From SAR324 cluster bacterium (GTDB lineage Bacteria > SAR324 > XYD2-FULL-50-16 > JAERRU01), in assembly GCA_016735295.1 (NCBI GenBank), contig JAERRU010000006.1, positions 1-64,000 of the forward strand: a stretch of DNA of 64,000 nt. Direction: 5' to 3'. Both the position numbers and the translations under genes were made by a program. The notes beneath the pieces are model-generated. The model saw only the letters and a program-made list of their open reading frames with translations. It was not told where the DNA came from and did not search any database. Shown here piece by piece: positions 51,015-61,100 of the stretch (position 1 is the stretch's first letter; each line of letters starts with the position of its first letter).

Positions 51015-53657
51015 TTAATCAGATAAAGTGGCGGTTTGGCTGGTTTCAAGATAAAACTCAAATGAATCATTAACTCTTACTTCTTTAAAAGAATCTAACA
51101 TTATTCCACATTCAAAGCCCTCAAAAACTTCTTTTGTGTCATCTTTAAAGCGTTTTAAGGAACTAATTTTACCAGTATGAGTGACCATATTATCTCGTAA
51201 AACTCTTACCAAACAGTTATTAATAACTTTTCCCGTATCTATTTTACACCCAGCAATAACCCCTACCTTGGGGATAGTAAACACATTTAAAACTAGTCCT
51301 TTACCCAATTCTTGTTGATGGATAGTAGGAGCAATCATGCCTTCTAGCGAGCTTTTCACATCATCAAAGATATGATAAATAACGTTATAAATCTTTATTT
51401 GCACATTTTCTTGTTTACTCAAGTTCTTAGCAGAGTTATCTGGGCGAACATTGAATCCTATCACAATAGCATTACTAGCTGAAGCTAACGCCACATCAGA
51501 GCTAGTGATAGCCCCTACCGAAGAGTGGAGATAACGAATTTCTATGCTATCACTGTCCCACTTAGATAGAGTATTTTGAATGGCTTCTAGAGAGCCTTGT
51601 ACATCAGTTTTGAGGATTATATTTAAAACAACTTTGTCGACCACTTGTAATTGTTCAAATAAGTCCTCCATTCTAATTTTGGGCTTATTTTTTAATTTAG
51701 CCACATGCTCTTTTTCTAACCGAGCATGCTGAATTTTTTTTAGGGCTTTTTCATTTTCCGCCACATTAAATTGATCACCAGATAAAGGTAATTTATCCAT
51801 TCCTAAAATCTCTGCTGGATGAGACGGTAAAACCTTATCCATTTTATTTCCTTTATAATCAAATATCGCCTTAACTTTACCAATCACTGTGTTGGCAATT
51901 AATAGATCGCCCGTTTTTAAACAGCCTTCTTGCACCAAAAGAGAAACAGTGTTGCCCCTTATTTTATCAAGCCTAGATTCTATCACAATGCCTTTAGCTC
52001 TTATTTTACTGCTAGCGGCAAGCTCCATAGTATCAGCTTGTAAAATTAGTAAATTCAGCAATTCATCAATGCCAGCACCAGTTTTAGCAGACACATTCAC
52101 CATAGTGACGTCCCCACCATAGGATTCATCAATTAGCCCCGATTCCATTAATTTACGTTTTGTGCTCTCAGGATCAGCGTCAGAGCGATCACATTTGTTG
52201 ATTGCCACTAAAATAGGCACTTCAGCTGCTTTAGCGTGATTAATCGCTTCAATTGTTTGTGGTTTAGGGCCATCATTTGCGGCTACTACTAGCACCACTA
52301 TATCAGTAATATTAGCTCCCCGAGCTCTCATAGAAGTAAATGCTTCGTGCCCTGGGGTATCTAAAAATGATATTCCGCCCTCTTTGGTGTGTACAAAATA
52401 AGCTCCTATATGTTGGGTAATGCCTCCCGCCTCTCCTGACGCTACATCGGTGCTGCGAATTTTATCTAGTAAGGAAGTTTTACCGTGATCGACATGTCCC
52501 ATTATGGTAACCACCGGTGGACGTTTAATTAAATCTTTTTTAGGAGTAGTTTCTTGAAGTAGCGATTCAGCGTTAAAATCATCAATTTTAATTTCAATAC
52601 CTATTTCTGGGCAAATCAATTGAGCTGATTCGGCGTCAATAGTTTGGTTTATATTGGCGACTATACCCAGATCTAGTAAAGACTTGATTAAGACGCCTGC
52701 TTTTAAACCAGTTAGGTTTGATAATTCAGAAACGCTTAATATTTTAGGGATAACAATAGCCTTTTTTCGCTGAGCTGTTGATGGCCCTTTGCCAGAAGTG
52801 GATTTAGTTTTAGTCCTAAATGATGAGCGTTGTGAGCGAAATCGGTTAGCTCTTTTGGCTGGACGAGCATGTTTTTTAAATCCCGTTTCTTGGAATGAAG
52901 GTGCATTGTCAGCGGTAAACCCAGCTTTAGCCCCCTGATCTCCTGCTGGAGGCCGAGCCATCTTTTTAAAAAATTTGAAACCTTGATCAGGTTTAGGCGT
53001 ATCAGCAGGTTTTGCGGTGGCCTCTTTTTTAGATGTTGAGGTGGTAGAATCATTTTTTTGGTCAGGATCAGCGTCTTTAAGGGTAGTTTTGCCCAAGCTT
53101 TTTTTAGGTAAGGCAGTGCCTTTCTCTCCGCTAAGTTTACTGGGCGAAGAAGGAATATAAGTAACCTTATTATTAGCACTTAAGGTAGTTTTCTCATCTT
53201 TAGTGGCAGGTAAAGCAGTCTTTACAGCTTGATCAAGAGAATCCTTACCTTTGAGCGGGGTATCTTTTCTAGGGATTAATTTTTTTAAAGAAGGAGAAGA
53301 TTTAACATCTTGCTCAGCAACCTCTGGCACCACGCTTTTAATTACAACGGGAGCTTTTTTCTTGAGCCGAGAGGTGGTTACAGGAACAACATCTGGCTCA
53401 CTAATTTCAGCAGATGGTGCATCCACTTTAGCCGATACCGATTTTTTAAGGGCTAATTTTTTCTTTAGAGGGCTCTTCTTTTTTAAAGCACCTCCCAGAT
53501 GAAATTTAGCTAAAGCTTCCCTTAACTTAGTTTCCTCTTGCTCATTTAAAGATGTAGACATTTGCAAGCCAGCAATTTTTAATTTTTTGGCCGTGCTGGT
53601 TAAAGCAGCTAAAGGAACCTTAAGCTCAGTGGCTAATTCATAAACCTTAATACCCAT
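51015..53657 (-). CDS. infB: Translation initiation factor IF-2
   Basis: [75 protein letters not shown]. Confidence 0.97.
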   Translation of the reverse strand: MGIKVYELATELKVPLAALTSTAKKLKIAGLQMSTSLNEQEETKLREALAKFHLGGALKKKSPLKKKLALKKSVSAKVDAPSAEISEPDVVPVTTSRLKKKAPVVIKSVVPEVAEQDVKSSPSLKKLIPRKDTPLKGKDSLDQAVKTALPATKDEKTTLSANNKVTYIPSSPSKLSGEKGTALPKKSLGKTTLKDADPDQKNDSTTSTSKKEATAKPADTPKPDQGFKFFKKMARPPAGDQGAKAGFTADNAPSFQETGFKKHARPAKRANRFRSQRSSFRTKTKSTSGKGPSTAQRKKAIVIPKILSVSELSNLTGLKAGVLIKSLLDLGIVANINQTIDAESAQLICPEIGIEIKIDDFNAESLLQETTPKKDLIKRPPVVTIMGHVDHGKTSLLDKIRSTDVASGEAGGITQHIGAYFVHTKEGGISFLDTPGHEAFTSMRARGANITDIVVLVVAANDGPKPQTIEAINHAKAAEVPILVAINKCDRSDADPESTKRKLMESGLIDESYGGDVTMVNVSAKTGAGIDELLNLLILQADTMELAASSKIRAKGIVIESRLDKIRGNTVSLLVQEGCLKTGDLLIANTVIGKVKAIFDYKGNKMDKVLPSHPAEILGMDKLPLSGDQFNVAENEKALKKIQHARLEKEHVAKLKNKPKIRMEDLFEQLQVVDKVVLNIILKTDVQGSLEAIQNTLSKWDSDSIEIRYLHSSVGAITSSDVALASASNAIVIGFNVRPDNSAKNLSKQENVQIKIYNVIYHIFDDVKSSLEGMIAPTIHQQELGKGLVLNVFTIPKVGVIAGCKIDTGKVINNCLVRVLRDNMVTHTGKISSLKRFKDDTKEVFEGFECGIMLDSFKEVRVNDSFEFYLETSQTATLSD

Positions 53658-53869
53658 TCAATTAATTACTATAAATGATAATTTTTTTTAAAAAACAATT
53701 AATCTTATCTTAAATTAAGCGTAAATGCCAAAGCACAAGCCTTAAAAATGTAAGATAAAATAAAATTTAAATATTGTCTTTGTACAATAACTATTTAAAT
53801 TAAACTATAAAGTTGCTCTCATATTATTTCTAGCCATCTCATTTCTGGTGTAAAGCTTTAATTTAAGAT

Positions 53870-55270
53870 TTATTTATCACTTGATGATGAGGCTATCTTT
53901 TTGGTTTTGGTTTTGGTTTTGGTTTTGGCGGACTTAGCTACTGACGCCTTAGTCGCGGTACTATCTTTTTTAGGGGCTATCTTTTTGGTTTTGGTCTTGG
54001 TGGACTTAGCTACTGACGCCTTAGTCGCGGTACCATCTTTTTTAGGGGCTATCTTTTTGGTTTTGGTTTCAGTTTTAGCAGATTCCTTACCTGATAAAAT
54101 TTCTTTATCCAATCCAGCCTTAGCTTTAACATCCTTATCTGGTTTATCCGCAGGTGCATCTTTTGAGGCATTAACAGTAGATGGATCTGGCTTGAAAAGA
54201 TCCGCTAAAAGCTCTTTTCTTTTAATTTCTGGTGAGAAAGGGACAAATTTAATTTCATAATTAGCAATTTTTTGAGCTAATCTAACATTTTGTCCTTGCT
54301 TGCCAATCGCTGAAGGTAAAGATTCTTCTTTAATTTCAACATGAGCTATGCGTTTTACTTCGTCCACAGTAATAGATCTTATTCCCTCTACATTTAATGC
54401 ACCACTAATTTTTTCTCCTACATTGTCGCTCCAAGCGATAATATCTATTCTTTCCCCATTTAATTCTGAAATCACTGGCGAAATTCGAGAACCGCGTGGC
54501 CCTATGCAAGCACCTACTGGATCTATATCAGGATCTTTGCTTCTCACTACTACCTTTGATTTTCGACCAGGCTCTCTTGCTACTTGGACTATTTCAATAG
54601 ATCCATCATAAATTTCAGGAATTTCTACTTGCAAAAGCTTAACTAAAAATTCTTGATGTGTGCGAGATAATACCAACATATGCTGTTTATTCTCCGCTTT
54701 AATATCAAGCAATAAAGCCCTAATCATTTCTCCTGATTGAAAACGATCATTCCATAACATATCTCGGCGATCTATCGCTGCTTCAATATTAGAACTTAAA
54801 ATAATATATGTTCGATTAGCTTCTATTTTAGCAACTTTTCCGTGAACTATTTGCATAATTTTATCGGAAAACTTTTTCATCACAGTATCATACTCAATGC
54901 CTCTTACCTTATTGAGCAAAATCTGCCTTGTCGCCTGTGCGATGGTATTTCTTACTTCCTTATTATCAATGGTGAACGCGATTTCGTCTCCTAACTCAGC
55001 TCCGTCATCAATATTTTTTGCTTCATCTAAATCTATCTCGTTATCGGAATCTTCTATTGTTTGCACTACCACCTTATATTGCTGCAAAACAAAAGAGCCA
55101 ATTTTTCGATCTAGCACTACCTCGATATTATCAAAGTTAGTATATTTGCGCTGCGCTGCTTGCAATAAAGCGGTTTCTAGTGCTGATATTAAAACCTCTC
55201 GATCAATTTCTTTTTCATGACTTATCTCAGAAATAGCATCAAGTAGATTAATTCCTCTCATCTTACTCAT
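53870..55270 (-). CDS. nusA: Transcription termination/antitermination factor NusA with basic repetitive C-terminal tail
   Basis: GACIGPRGSRISPVISELNGERIDIIAWSDNVGEKISGALN KH domain; KQGQNVRLAQKIANYEIKF. Confidence 0.96.
   Translation of the reverse strand: MSKMRGINLLDAISEISHEKEIDREVLISALETALLQAAQRKYTNFDNIEVVLDRKIGSFVLQQYKVVVQTIEDSDNEIDLDEAKNIDDGAELGDEIAFTIDNKEVRNTIAQATRQILLNKVRGIEYDTVMKKFSDKIMQIVHGKVAKIEANRTYIILSSNIEAAIDRRDMLWNDRFQSGEMIRALLLDIKAENKQHMLVLSRTHQEFLVKLLQVEIPEIYDGSIEIVQVAREPGRKSKVVVRSKDPDIDPVGACIGPRGSRISPVISELNGERIDIIAWSDNVGEKISGALNVEGIRSITVDEVKRIAHVEIKEESLPSAIGKQGQNVRLAQKIANYEIKFVPFSPEIKRKELLADLFKPDPSTVNASKDAPADKPDKDVKAKAGLDKEILSGKESAKTETKTKKIAPKKDGTATKASVAKSTKTKTKKIAPKKDSTATKASVAKSAKTKTKTKTKKIASSSSDK
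53890..54070 (-). repeat. 72-bp-period coding repeat in nusA tail
   Basis: TKTKKIAPKKDGTATKASVAKS / TKTKKIAPKKDSTATKASVAKS / TKTKTKTKKIASSSSDK. Confidence 0.93.
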
Positions 55271-55611
55271 TTTATATTGATAAATAACCTATTTAATAGT
55301 TATTGCCTAAACAGTTAGGTTAATAGTCTTTGGCTATGATATATAAAAAAATTAGCTCTTCTTATTCTTTAATTAGTTGTCTTTAAATATAAATAATAAT
55401 AATAATTAGGTTTAAAATAGTTTAAACTTTAATTAAAAAGTATACTATATAGTACATGCACATAAAATACCAATAGCAACCGCCTAAAGTAAACTTATTT
55501 AGCTAAATAATCAATTGAATAATTATTATTAATCTATGATTATAATCTATAAACCAATTATTAATTAAATTTATTTTTTTATACTAACCTTCTTACTCAG
55601 TAAATCCAAGT

Positions 55612-56388
55612 ATGTCATTGATAAGATTACAAAAATATATAGCCGATTGCGGATATTGCTCAAGGCGTAACGCCGAAGTAATAATGCTAGAAGGCAGGGT
55701 AACCATTAATGGTAAAATTATAAAAGAATTAGGCACCAAAGTTGATTCAGATAAAGACGCGGTGAAACTAGATGGGAAAAGGCTTGTTTTTCCTAAACAA
55801 TCTAGTCGAGTAGTCTACAAACTCTACAAACCCAGACTTTGTGTGACCACTCTATTTGATCCCCAAAAAAGAGAAACAATAACTAAATTTATCCCTCCCT
55901 CGGCTCCCAGAATTTACCCAGTAGGGAGATTAGATTATGACACAGAAGGTTTGCTTTTACTTACTAATGACGGCGAATTATCTGATATGATAACTCAACC
56001 TCGTTACCGAGTTTGGAAAATATATTTAGTTAAAATTAAGGGTTTCATCAAAAATGCCGACATGAAATCAATAAAAGATGGATTTGTTTTGAAAAATCAA
56101 AAACTTGCCCCGGCTAGACTTAAGATAATCCATAAATTAGCCGATAAATCATGGTTAGAAATTGGTCTTAGTGAGGGACGACATCATCAAATAAAAAATG
56201 TATTTATGCATTTTGGTCACCCAGTACTGAAAATAAAAAGAATTCAAGTGGCTAATTTATCTCTAGGAGATATGAGAGTTGGGGAGTGTATTAAATTAAA
56301 ACTTAGTGAATTAAATGAGCTAAGAGAAAATGTTTCACAAAGTGTTTCAAAGAGTCTTATTGACTATAAACCATTTAAAAAAAAATAA
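55612..56388 (+). CDS. RluB/RsuA-family pseudouridine synthase
   Basis: S4 domain LQKYIADCGYCSRRNAEVIMLEGRVTINGKI; YPVGRLDYDTEGLLLLTNDGEL; EGRHHQIKNVF. Confidence 0.93.
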   Translation: MSLIRLQKYIADCGYCSRRNAEVIMLEGRVTINGKIIKELGTKVDSDKDAVKLDGKRLVFPKQSSRVVYKLYKPRLCVTTLFDPQKRETITKFIPPSAPRIYPVGRLDYDTEGLLLLTNDGELSDMITQPRYRVWKIYLVKIKGFIKNADMKSIKDGFVLKNQKLAPARLKIIHKLADKSWLEIGLSEGRHHQIKNVFMHFGHPVLKIKRIQVANLSLGDMRVGECIKLKLSELNELRENVSQSVSKSLIDYKPFKKK

Positions 56389-56860
56389 AATAAGCCTAAC
56401 ATTATTAGGGGGATTGCTTTTTTTATTAGTGAGCGCCCCTCAAGGATTTGCTAGATACCGAGCCCATTATTTAAAAGTTTATGATGAAATAGGGCAAATA
56501 ACTTGGGAAATAGTAACAGGATTACCGCCTAAAAATTATCTTTCTTCTATTAGAAGAGGGGTAGGGATTTCCGCAATCATCAAAGCTAGTTGGATATGTA
56601 AAGGCAATACCTCATTTAAAAAGGTATGCCCCCTACCCTCTCCGCTTGAGCCTAAATTCGCGATAGGAGATTTAGTGGAAGTAAAGCTGACTAAACATAT
56701 AACTGATGCTTGGAAAGGTGTGGTGGAAATAGTTTTATGGCGAGAAGATTTAAATAGTAATGTTTATGGAATAAGATTTTTAGCTAATCAACAATTTCTT
56801 TATGGAAATTACTACGAAATTAATTTAACGCCCGCTGATATCGCAAATTCAAAAAATTAA
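56330..56860 (+). CDS. Hypothetical exported/membrane-anchored protein
   Basis: 176-aa ORF overlapping the pseudouridine synthase 3' end by 59 bp; N-terminal hydrophobic segment ISLTLLGGLLFLLVSAPQGFA. Confidence 0.6.
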   Translation: MFHKVFQRVLLTINHLKKNKISLTLLGGLLFLLVSAPQGFARYRAHYLKVYDEIGQITWEIVTGLPPKNYLSSIRRGVGISAIIKASWICKGNTSFKKVCPLPSPLEPKFAIGDLVEVKLTKHITDAWKGVVEIVLWREDLNSNVYGIRFLANQQFLYGNYYEINLTPADIANSKN

Positions 56861-56935
56861 CGAGCTAATGGGGTTATCTATTGGTGATTATTTAACGAGA
56901 TTATTTAACGTGATTGTTTAACTCGACTAATTTTA

Positions 56936-57991
56936 TCACGGTTTAAAATTCCCCACTAAGGGTATATTTAATTGCTTTTCCTCTGGAGGGGTTACCCCTA
57001 AATAAATTAAAGCTTTATCACTCAATATCCTCCCTTGAGCAGTCTTTTTTAAAAAGCCTATTTGAATTAAATAAGGCTCACAAGTGGCTTCTAAAGTGTC
57101 TTTATCTTCTGATAATGCCGATGCTAAGGTGTTTATCCCCACTGGAGCATTATCATAGGTAAAGGCGATGGTTTTAAGGTAGGTCAAATCAAGCTCATCT
57201 AAGCCTATTTCATCAACTTTTAGCTCAGTTAAGGCCCTTTTCACTAATTTTTCGCTAATCATATCTTCTTTTGCCACCAAAGAAAAATCTCGGCAACGTT
57301 TCAGATAACGATTAGCAATTCTAGGCGTGCCTCTGGAGCGTCTAGATATTTCAGTGGCGGCTTTAATATTTATTTTAATATTAAAAATTTTAGCTGATCT
57401 TAATATTATAGCTAAGATTTCTTTTTGTTGATAAAAATTTATCCGTAGAGGTATGCCAAACCTGTCTCTTAAAGGAGATGACAACATACCCATTCTAGTT
57501 GTTGCTCCAATCAAAGTAAATTTGGGTAAATCTATTTTAAGGGTCCGCGCCCCTATCCCTTTCCCTATAATAACATCAAGTTTAAAATCTTCCATCGCAC
57601 TATATAATACTTCCTCGATTTTTCGATTCATGCGGTGAATTTCATCGATAAATAAAATTTGATTTTCCGATAAATTAGTCAAAATAGCCGCCAAATCTCC
57701 TTGTTTAACTAAAAGAGGGCCAGAAGTGCTAGTTATTTTAATCGCCATTTCATTAGCGATAATATCACTTAAGGTAGTCTTGCCCAGCCCAGGTGGGCCA
57801 CTTAGCAAAACGTGATCTAGTACTGAATCTCTTAATTTAGCGGCGGTAATAAAAACGGTGAGGTTTTTTTTGATTTGGGACTGGCCAATAAAATCGTTTA
57901 ATAGCTTAGGCCGTAACGATGGCTTTTCGTTATTAAGCTCATCAGCTACTGAGAGTTTATCTTTAGCATTTATTTGATGATTTTGGACCAT
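56936..57991 (-). CDS. ruvB: Holliday junction branch migration helicase RuvB
   Basis: LRPKLLNDFIGQSQIKKNL; HVLLSGPPGLGKTTLSDIIANEM; ILFIDEIHRMNRKIEEVLYSAMEDF; IGATTRMGMLSSPLRDRFG. Confidence 0.96.
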   Translation of the reverse strand: MVQNHQINAKDKLSVADELNNEKPSLRPKLLNDFIGQSQIKKNLTVFITAAKLRDSVLDHVLLSGPPGLGKTTLSDIIANEMAIKITSTSGPLLVKQGDLAAILTNLSENQILFIDEIHRMNRKIEEVLYSAMEDFKLDVIIGKGIGARTLKIDLPKFTLIGATTRMGMLSSPLRDRFGIPLRINFYQQKEILAIILRSAKIFNIKINIKAATEISRRSRGTPRIANRYLKRCRDFSLVAKEDMISEKLVKRALTELKVDEIGLDELDLTYLKTIAFTYDNAPVGINTLASALSEDKDTLEATCEPYLIQIGFLKKTAQGRILSDKALIYLGVTPPEEKQLNIPLVGNFKP

Positions 57992-58105
57992 ATTTTAAAT
58001 GCTATTATATTTTTGTAGTAAATTATAAGTGAGATAAATACTCTTTTAATATTTAGCCAATATTAATTAAAGTTGCAACTATCATTTTATAGAGGCTTAC
58101 ATTTT

Positions 58106-61100
58106 TTATTTAAAGAAATATTCAGCCTGCTCCCTAGCAATTGCTTTTATGTCTTGATCAGATAAAGGGGCAGCAAAAAATATTAATTCAGCTATAGCAG
58201 TAACTTTTTCACCACTTACTTCATTAGAAAAATAATTATAATGGGATAATCCCCCAGTAGGCTTAGATTGATTGTAATCATGAATAAATCTTCTTCCTAT
58301 GGAAAGGTGAGCGTCCCCAGAGTTAGCATTTCCGGTGGTAGAGTTACTTTCTTTGTTTTGGTATTTCAATAGATTCCAATCGGTCGCGCGCTGCCTTTTC
58401 CATAAATACCAAGTGCTAGCTAGTTTTCTATTAGAATTAATACTCATTTTTGAGACTAATAAATTTAATAATTCATTTGTGCCGTCAAGATAATCTAATA
58501 TGATATATGGATTTCTAGATTGAGTATTAGAGTGGGTAGTATTAACTATATCAGAGCGTGAATTATCTATACCCCCATAAATTTTCATACTACTTCGGCC
58601 AATAGAAGCGGCTAATTGGAGATCACGAGAACTAAACCCCCAGGTATAAACAGAATCTCTATTATGATTACGCAGCACCACCATGAAAACAGTACCTCCC
58701 ATATCTGTGTTGTTAGAGCTTGTGCCGAGCATATCTCTTAAAGCACGCCTTTCGGTGATTAGCATAGGATATTTATAGGTGGTAAGACCAGTGGTATTAC
58801 TATATCTACCAGGAAAAACCATTACCGGTTTATTTGAGCCTTTAACTTTTGGGATTGGGCCAGTGAATTTACTTCTTGAGCCTACACCTTTAATAAATAT
58901 GATTGGTAAGTTAGTATACTTATATGTCTGGCTATTACTATCAGTTTGCCCGCGACCTTGTTTTAAATGGTGGCTTGCTACCTGATCGTACCACTTATAA
59001 ACCCCGAGGAAGTCACTACCAGAAGCAAAACTAGTTACGCTAGTGGTGTTTAATTGCCCTTCAACAGATTTACCGGCACTATCAGTGCTTCCAGCAGGGA
59101 AAGAGCCAATTGCTCGGATATCCCCGCTGCTGTATTGCTTATTAGCACCATTTAATTTTACTATATCTATTAAATTTCCATTATAGCTACTATTTAACTT
59201 TCTTAGCCCATAAGCCGCCGTAGCCTGTTTGCCGCTACCAAGCATTTTAACTATTCCTTGGAAAGAATAATTAAGAGAAAGGCTGGTGCCTGTATCTCCG
59301 ACAATAATTACATTATTATTAGTGAGCAATCTTTTGTCTAGATTATCTCCTATTTTCTCATCGGCTAAGAGAGTGTAATCATAAGATAAATAATAAGAAG
59401 ACGCCTGGCTGCTAAAGCCTTCATGCTTTAAAGTGATCTTGTCGTTTAACGCTGATGTATTGGTTATATTTACATCTAAAGGGGCAGCGTTGGTGATTAG
59501 CCCCTTAATTTTTATGGCAGTAGCTATATTATTATTTTTCAAGCAGAATTTGCTATTATCAATGCGTTGATCACAATTTAAAAAGATATCAGCATTATAA
59601 ATTTCTATATTACCAGAAGGAGTAATTCTCCACTGACCTAATGTTTTTAATTTATTTATATTTACCGCAGTATAAAAACTAGTTGAACTTTTGTTAGTGC
59701 CAGTACCAGCAAAAGCTAATCCATTGTTGGTGGGCTTTATTTTATTGATCGGGATATGAATATAAACTCTAGATGATTTAAGCAAAGCAGAAATCGCATT
59801 ATCCTTATCCGCCGGAGGAATAGTTAAATTAAGCTTAGTTGTTATGGTGGCATCTATCGTGGCGTTAGCTGCCGCAAAGCTATATAAAATAACATTACTA
59901 TTATAATCACGAATGGTTATTGCAGGGGCACTAGCGTCAATAATGAAAACAGTATCAAAGGTTAAGTGATAAGAGCTTTGGTTAACATTTACTATTTTAT
60001 CTTTCTCTGGAAAAGCAATTAATTTTATATCTTTTTTATTAACGGTAAAGTCAAAGCTATGAAAAGCTTTTCCTGTTGTGCCAGTCTCTGATTCAGTAAA
60101 AGTTAATATACACTTCACATCACACCTATTATCGCAAGCAGGAGGTAAAGTAGCATTTAGATATTTTAGTTCATCTTTATTTAAGGCAGTATTTAAGTTA
60201 TCAATGTTATTAAAGCAAACAGAGCCATTTGGTGGGGTAGAAATTGTTAATGTACCATTTTTAGAAGGGTTAATTGTCATAGGATATTTGCTAATATCAG
60301 AAATGCTGGAGCCATCTATCGGAGGATGTTTCAAATTTAAATCAACATTATTTTTTAGCTCTATCTTTAAAATGGCACTAGTAATGATCGCTTGGTTGCT
60401 ATCAAGCAATTTAAAGGAGTAAGATTTTACTCCTGGAATCATATTACTAAGAGAAAAGAAAATTGATGAATTAGCTTGTATAGGACCATTAGCAGTCCCA
60501 CAATCGCCCCCTTCTACGCTGCAAGTTATTTTGTTACCATTAACTGATGGGGTGATGATTAGGTTAAATGGCACTTGGCTAGTGGAAAAATCAATAGGAC
60601 CAGATAATTTGTTTGCGAAAGATAAAGTAGGGGCGTCATATTTTACTGTTAACACAGTGGGGGCAGCAGTAGCATTGCCCGCTAAATCTGTTCCCGTGAA
60701 ATTACAGGTATAGGTGATAATCCCACCCGCCGTAGAACCACTTTGAGTGGAAAAATCCAGCTCAATAATGCTAGTGCCAGCTGGGATTAATTTATTATTA
60801 GGATTAAGGCAATTAGATGAAACATTCGCTATTTCACTAAGAGAAATAGGTTGGCTAATTTGTTTACTTCCTGAGCCAGCAGAAATTGAATTTGGATTAA
60901 AAGTTATAGTTGGAATTGTCTGATCTACCGTAAAGCTAAACATGTCAGATAAAGAAGACGGAGGTATCTCAGCCGTAGTCAAGGTAAGTTTGCAAGAAAC
61001 CATAGTATCTTGGCTAGGAGGAAATTGGCTAGCAGGAAATTCAAGTGACAGATCGTTAGTTCCACTAGTGATGCTATTTAACACAGCAGCGTCAAACCCA

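Noticed and set aside
53901-54260. 119-aa plus-strand ORF (MVLVLVLVLADLATDALVAV...)
   Set aside because: Antisense of the nusA repetitive tail; open only because the repeat lacks stops
55443-55454. 12-bp palindrome TACTATATAGTA between nusA and rluB-like gene
   Set aside because: Short AT-rich palindromes are expected often in this base composition; no second copy noticed
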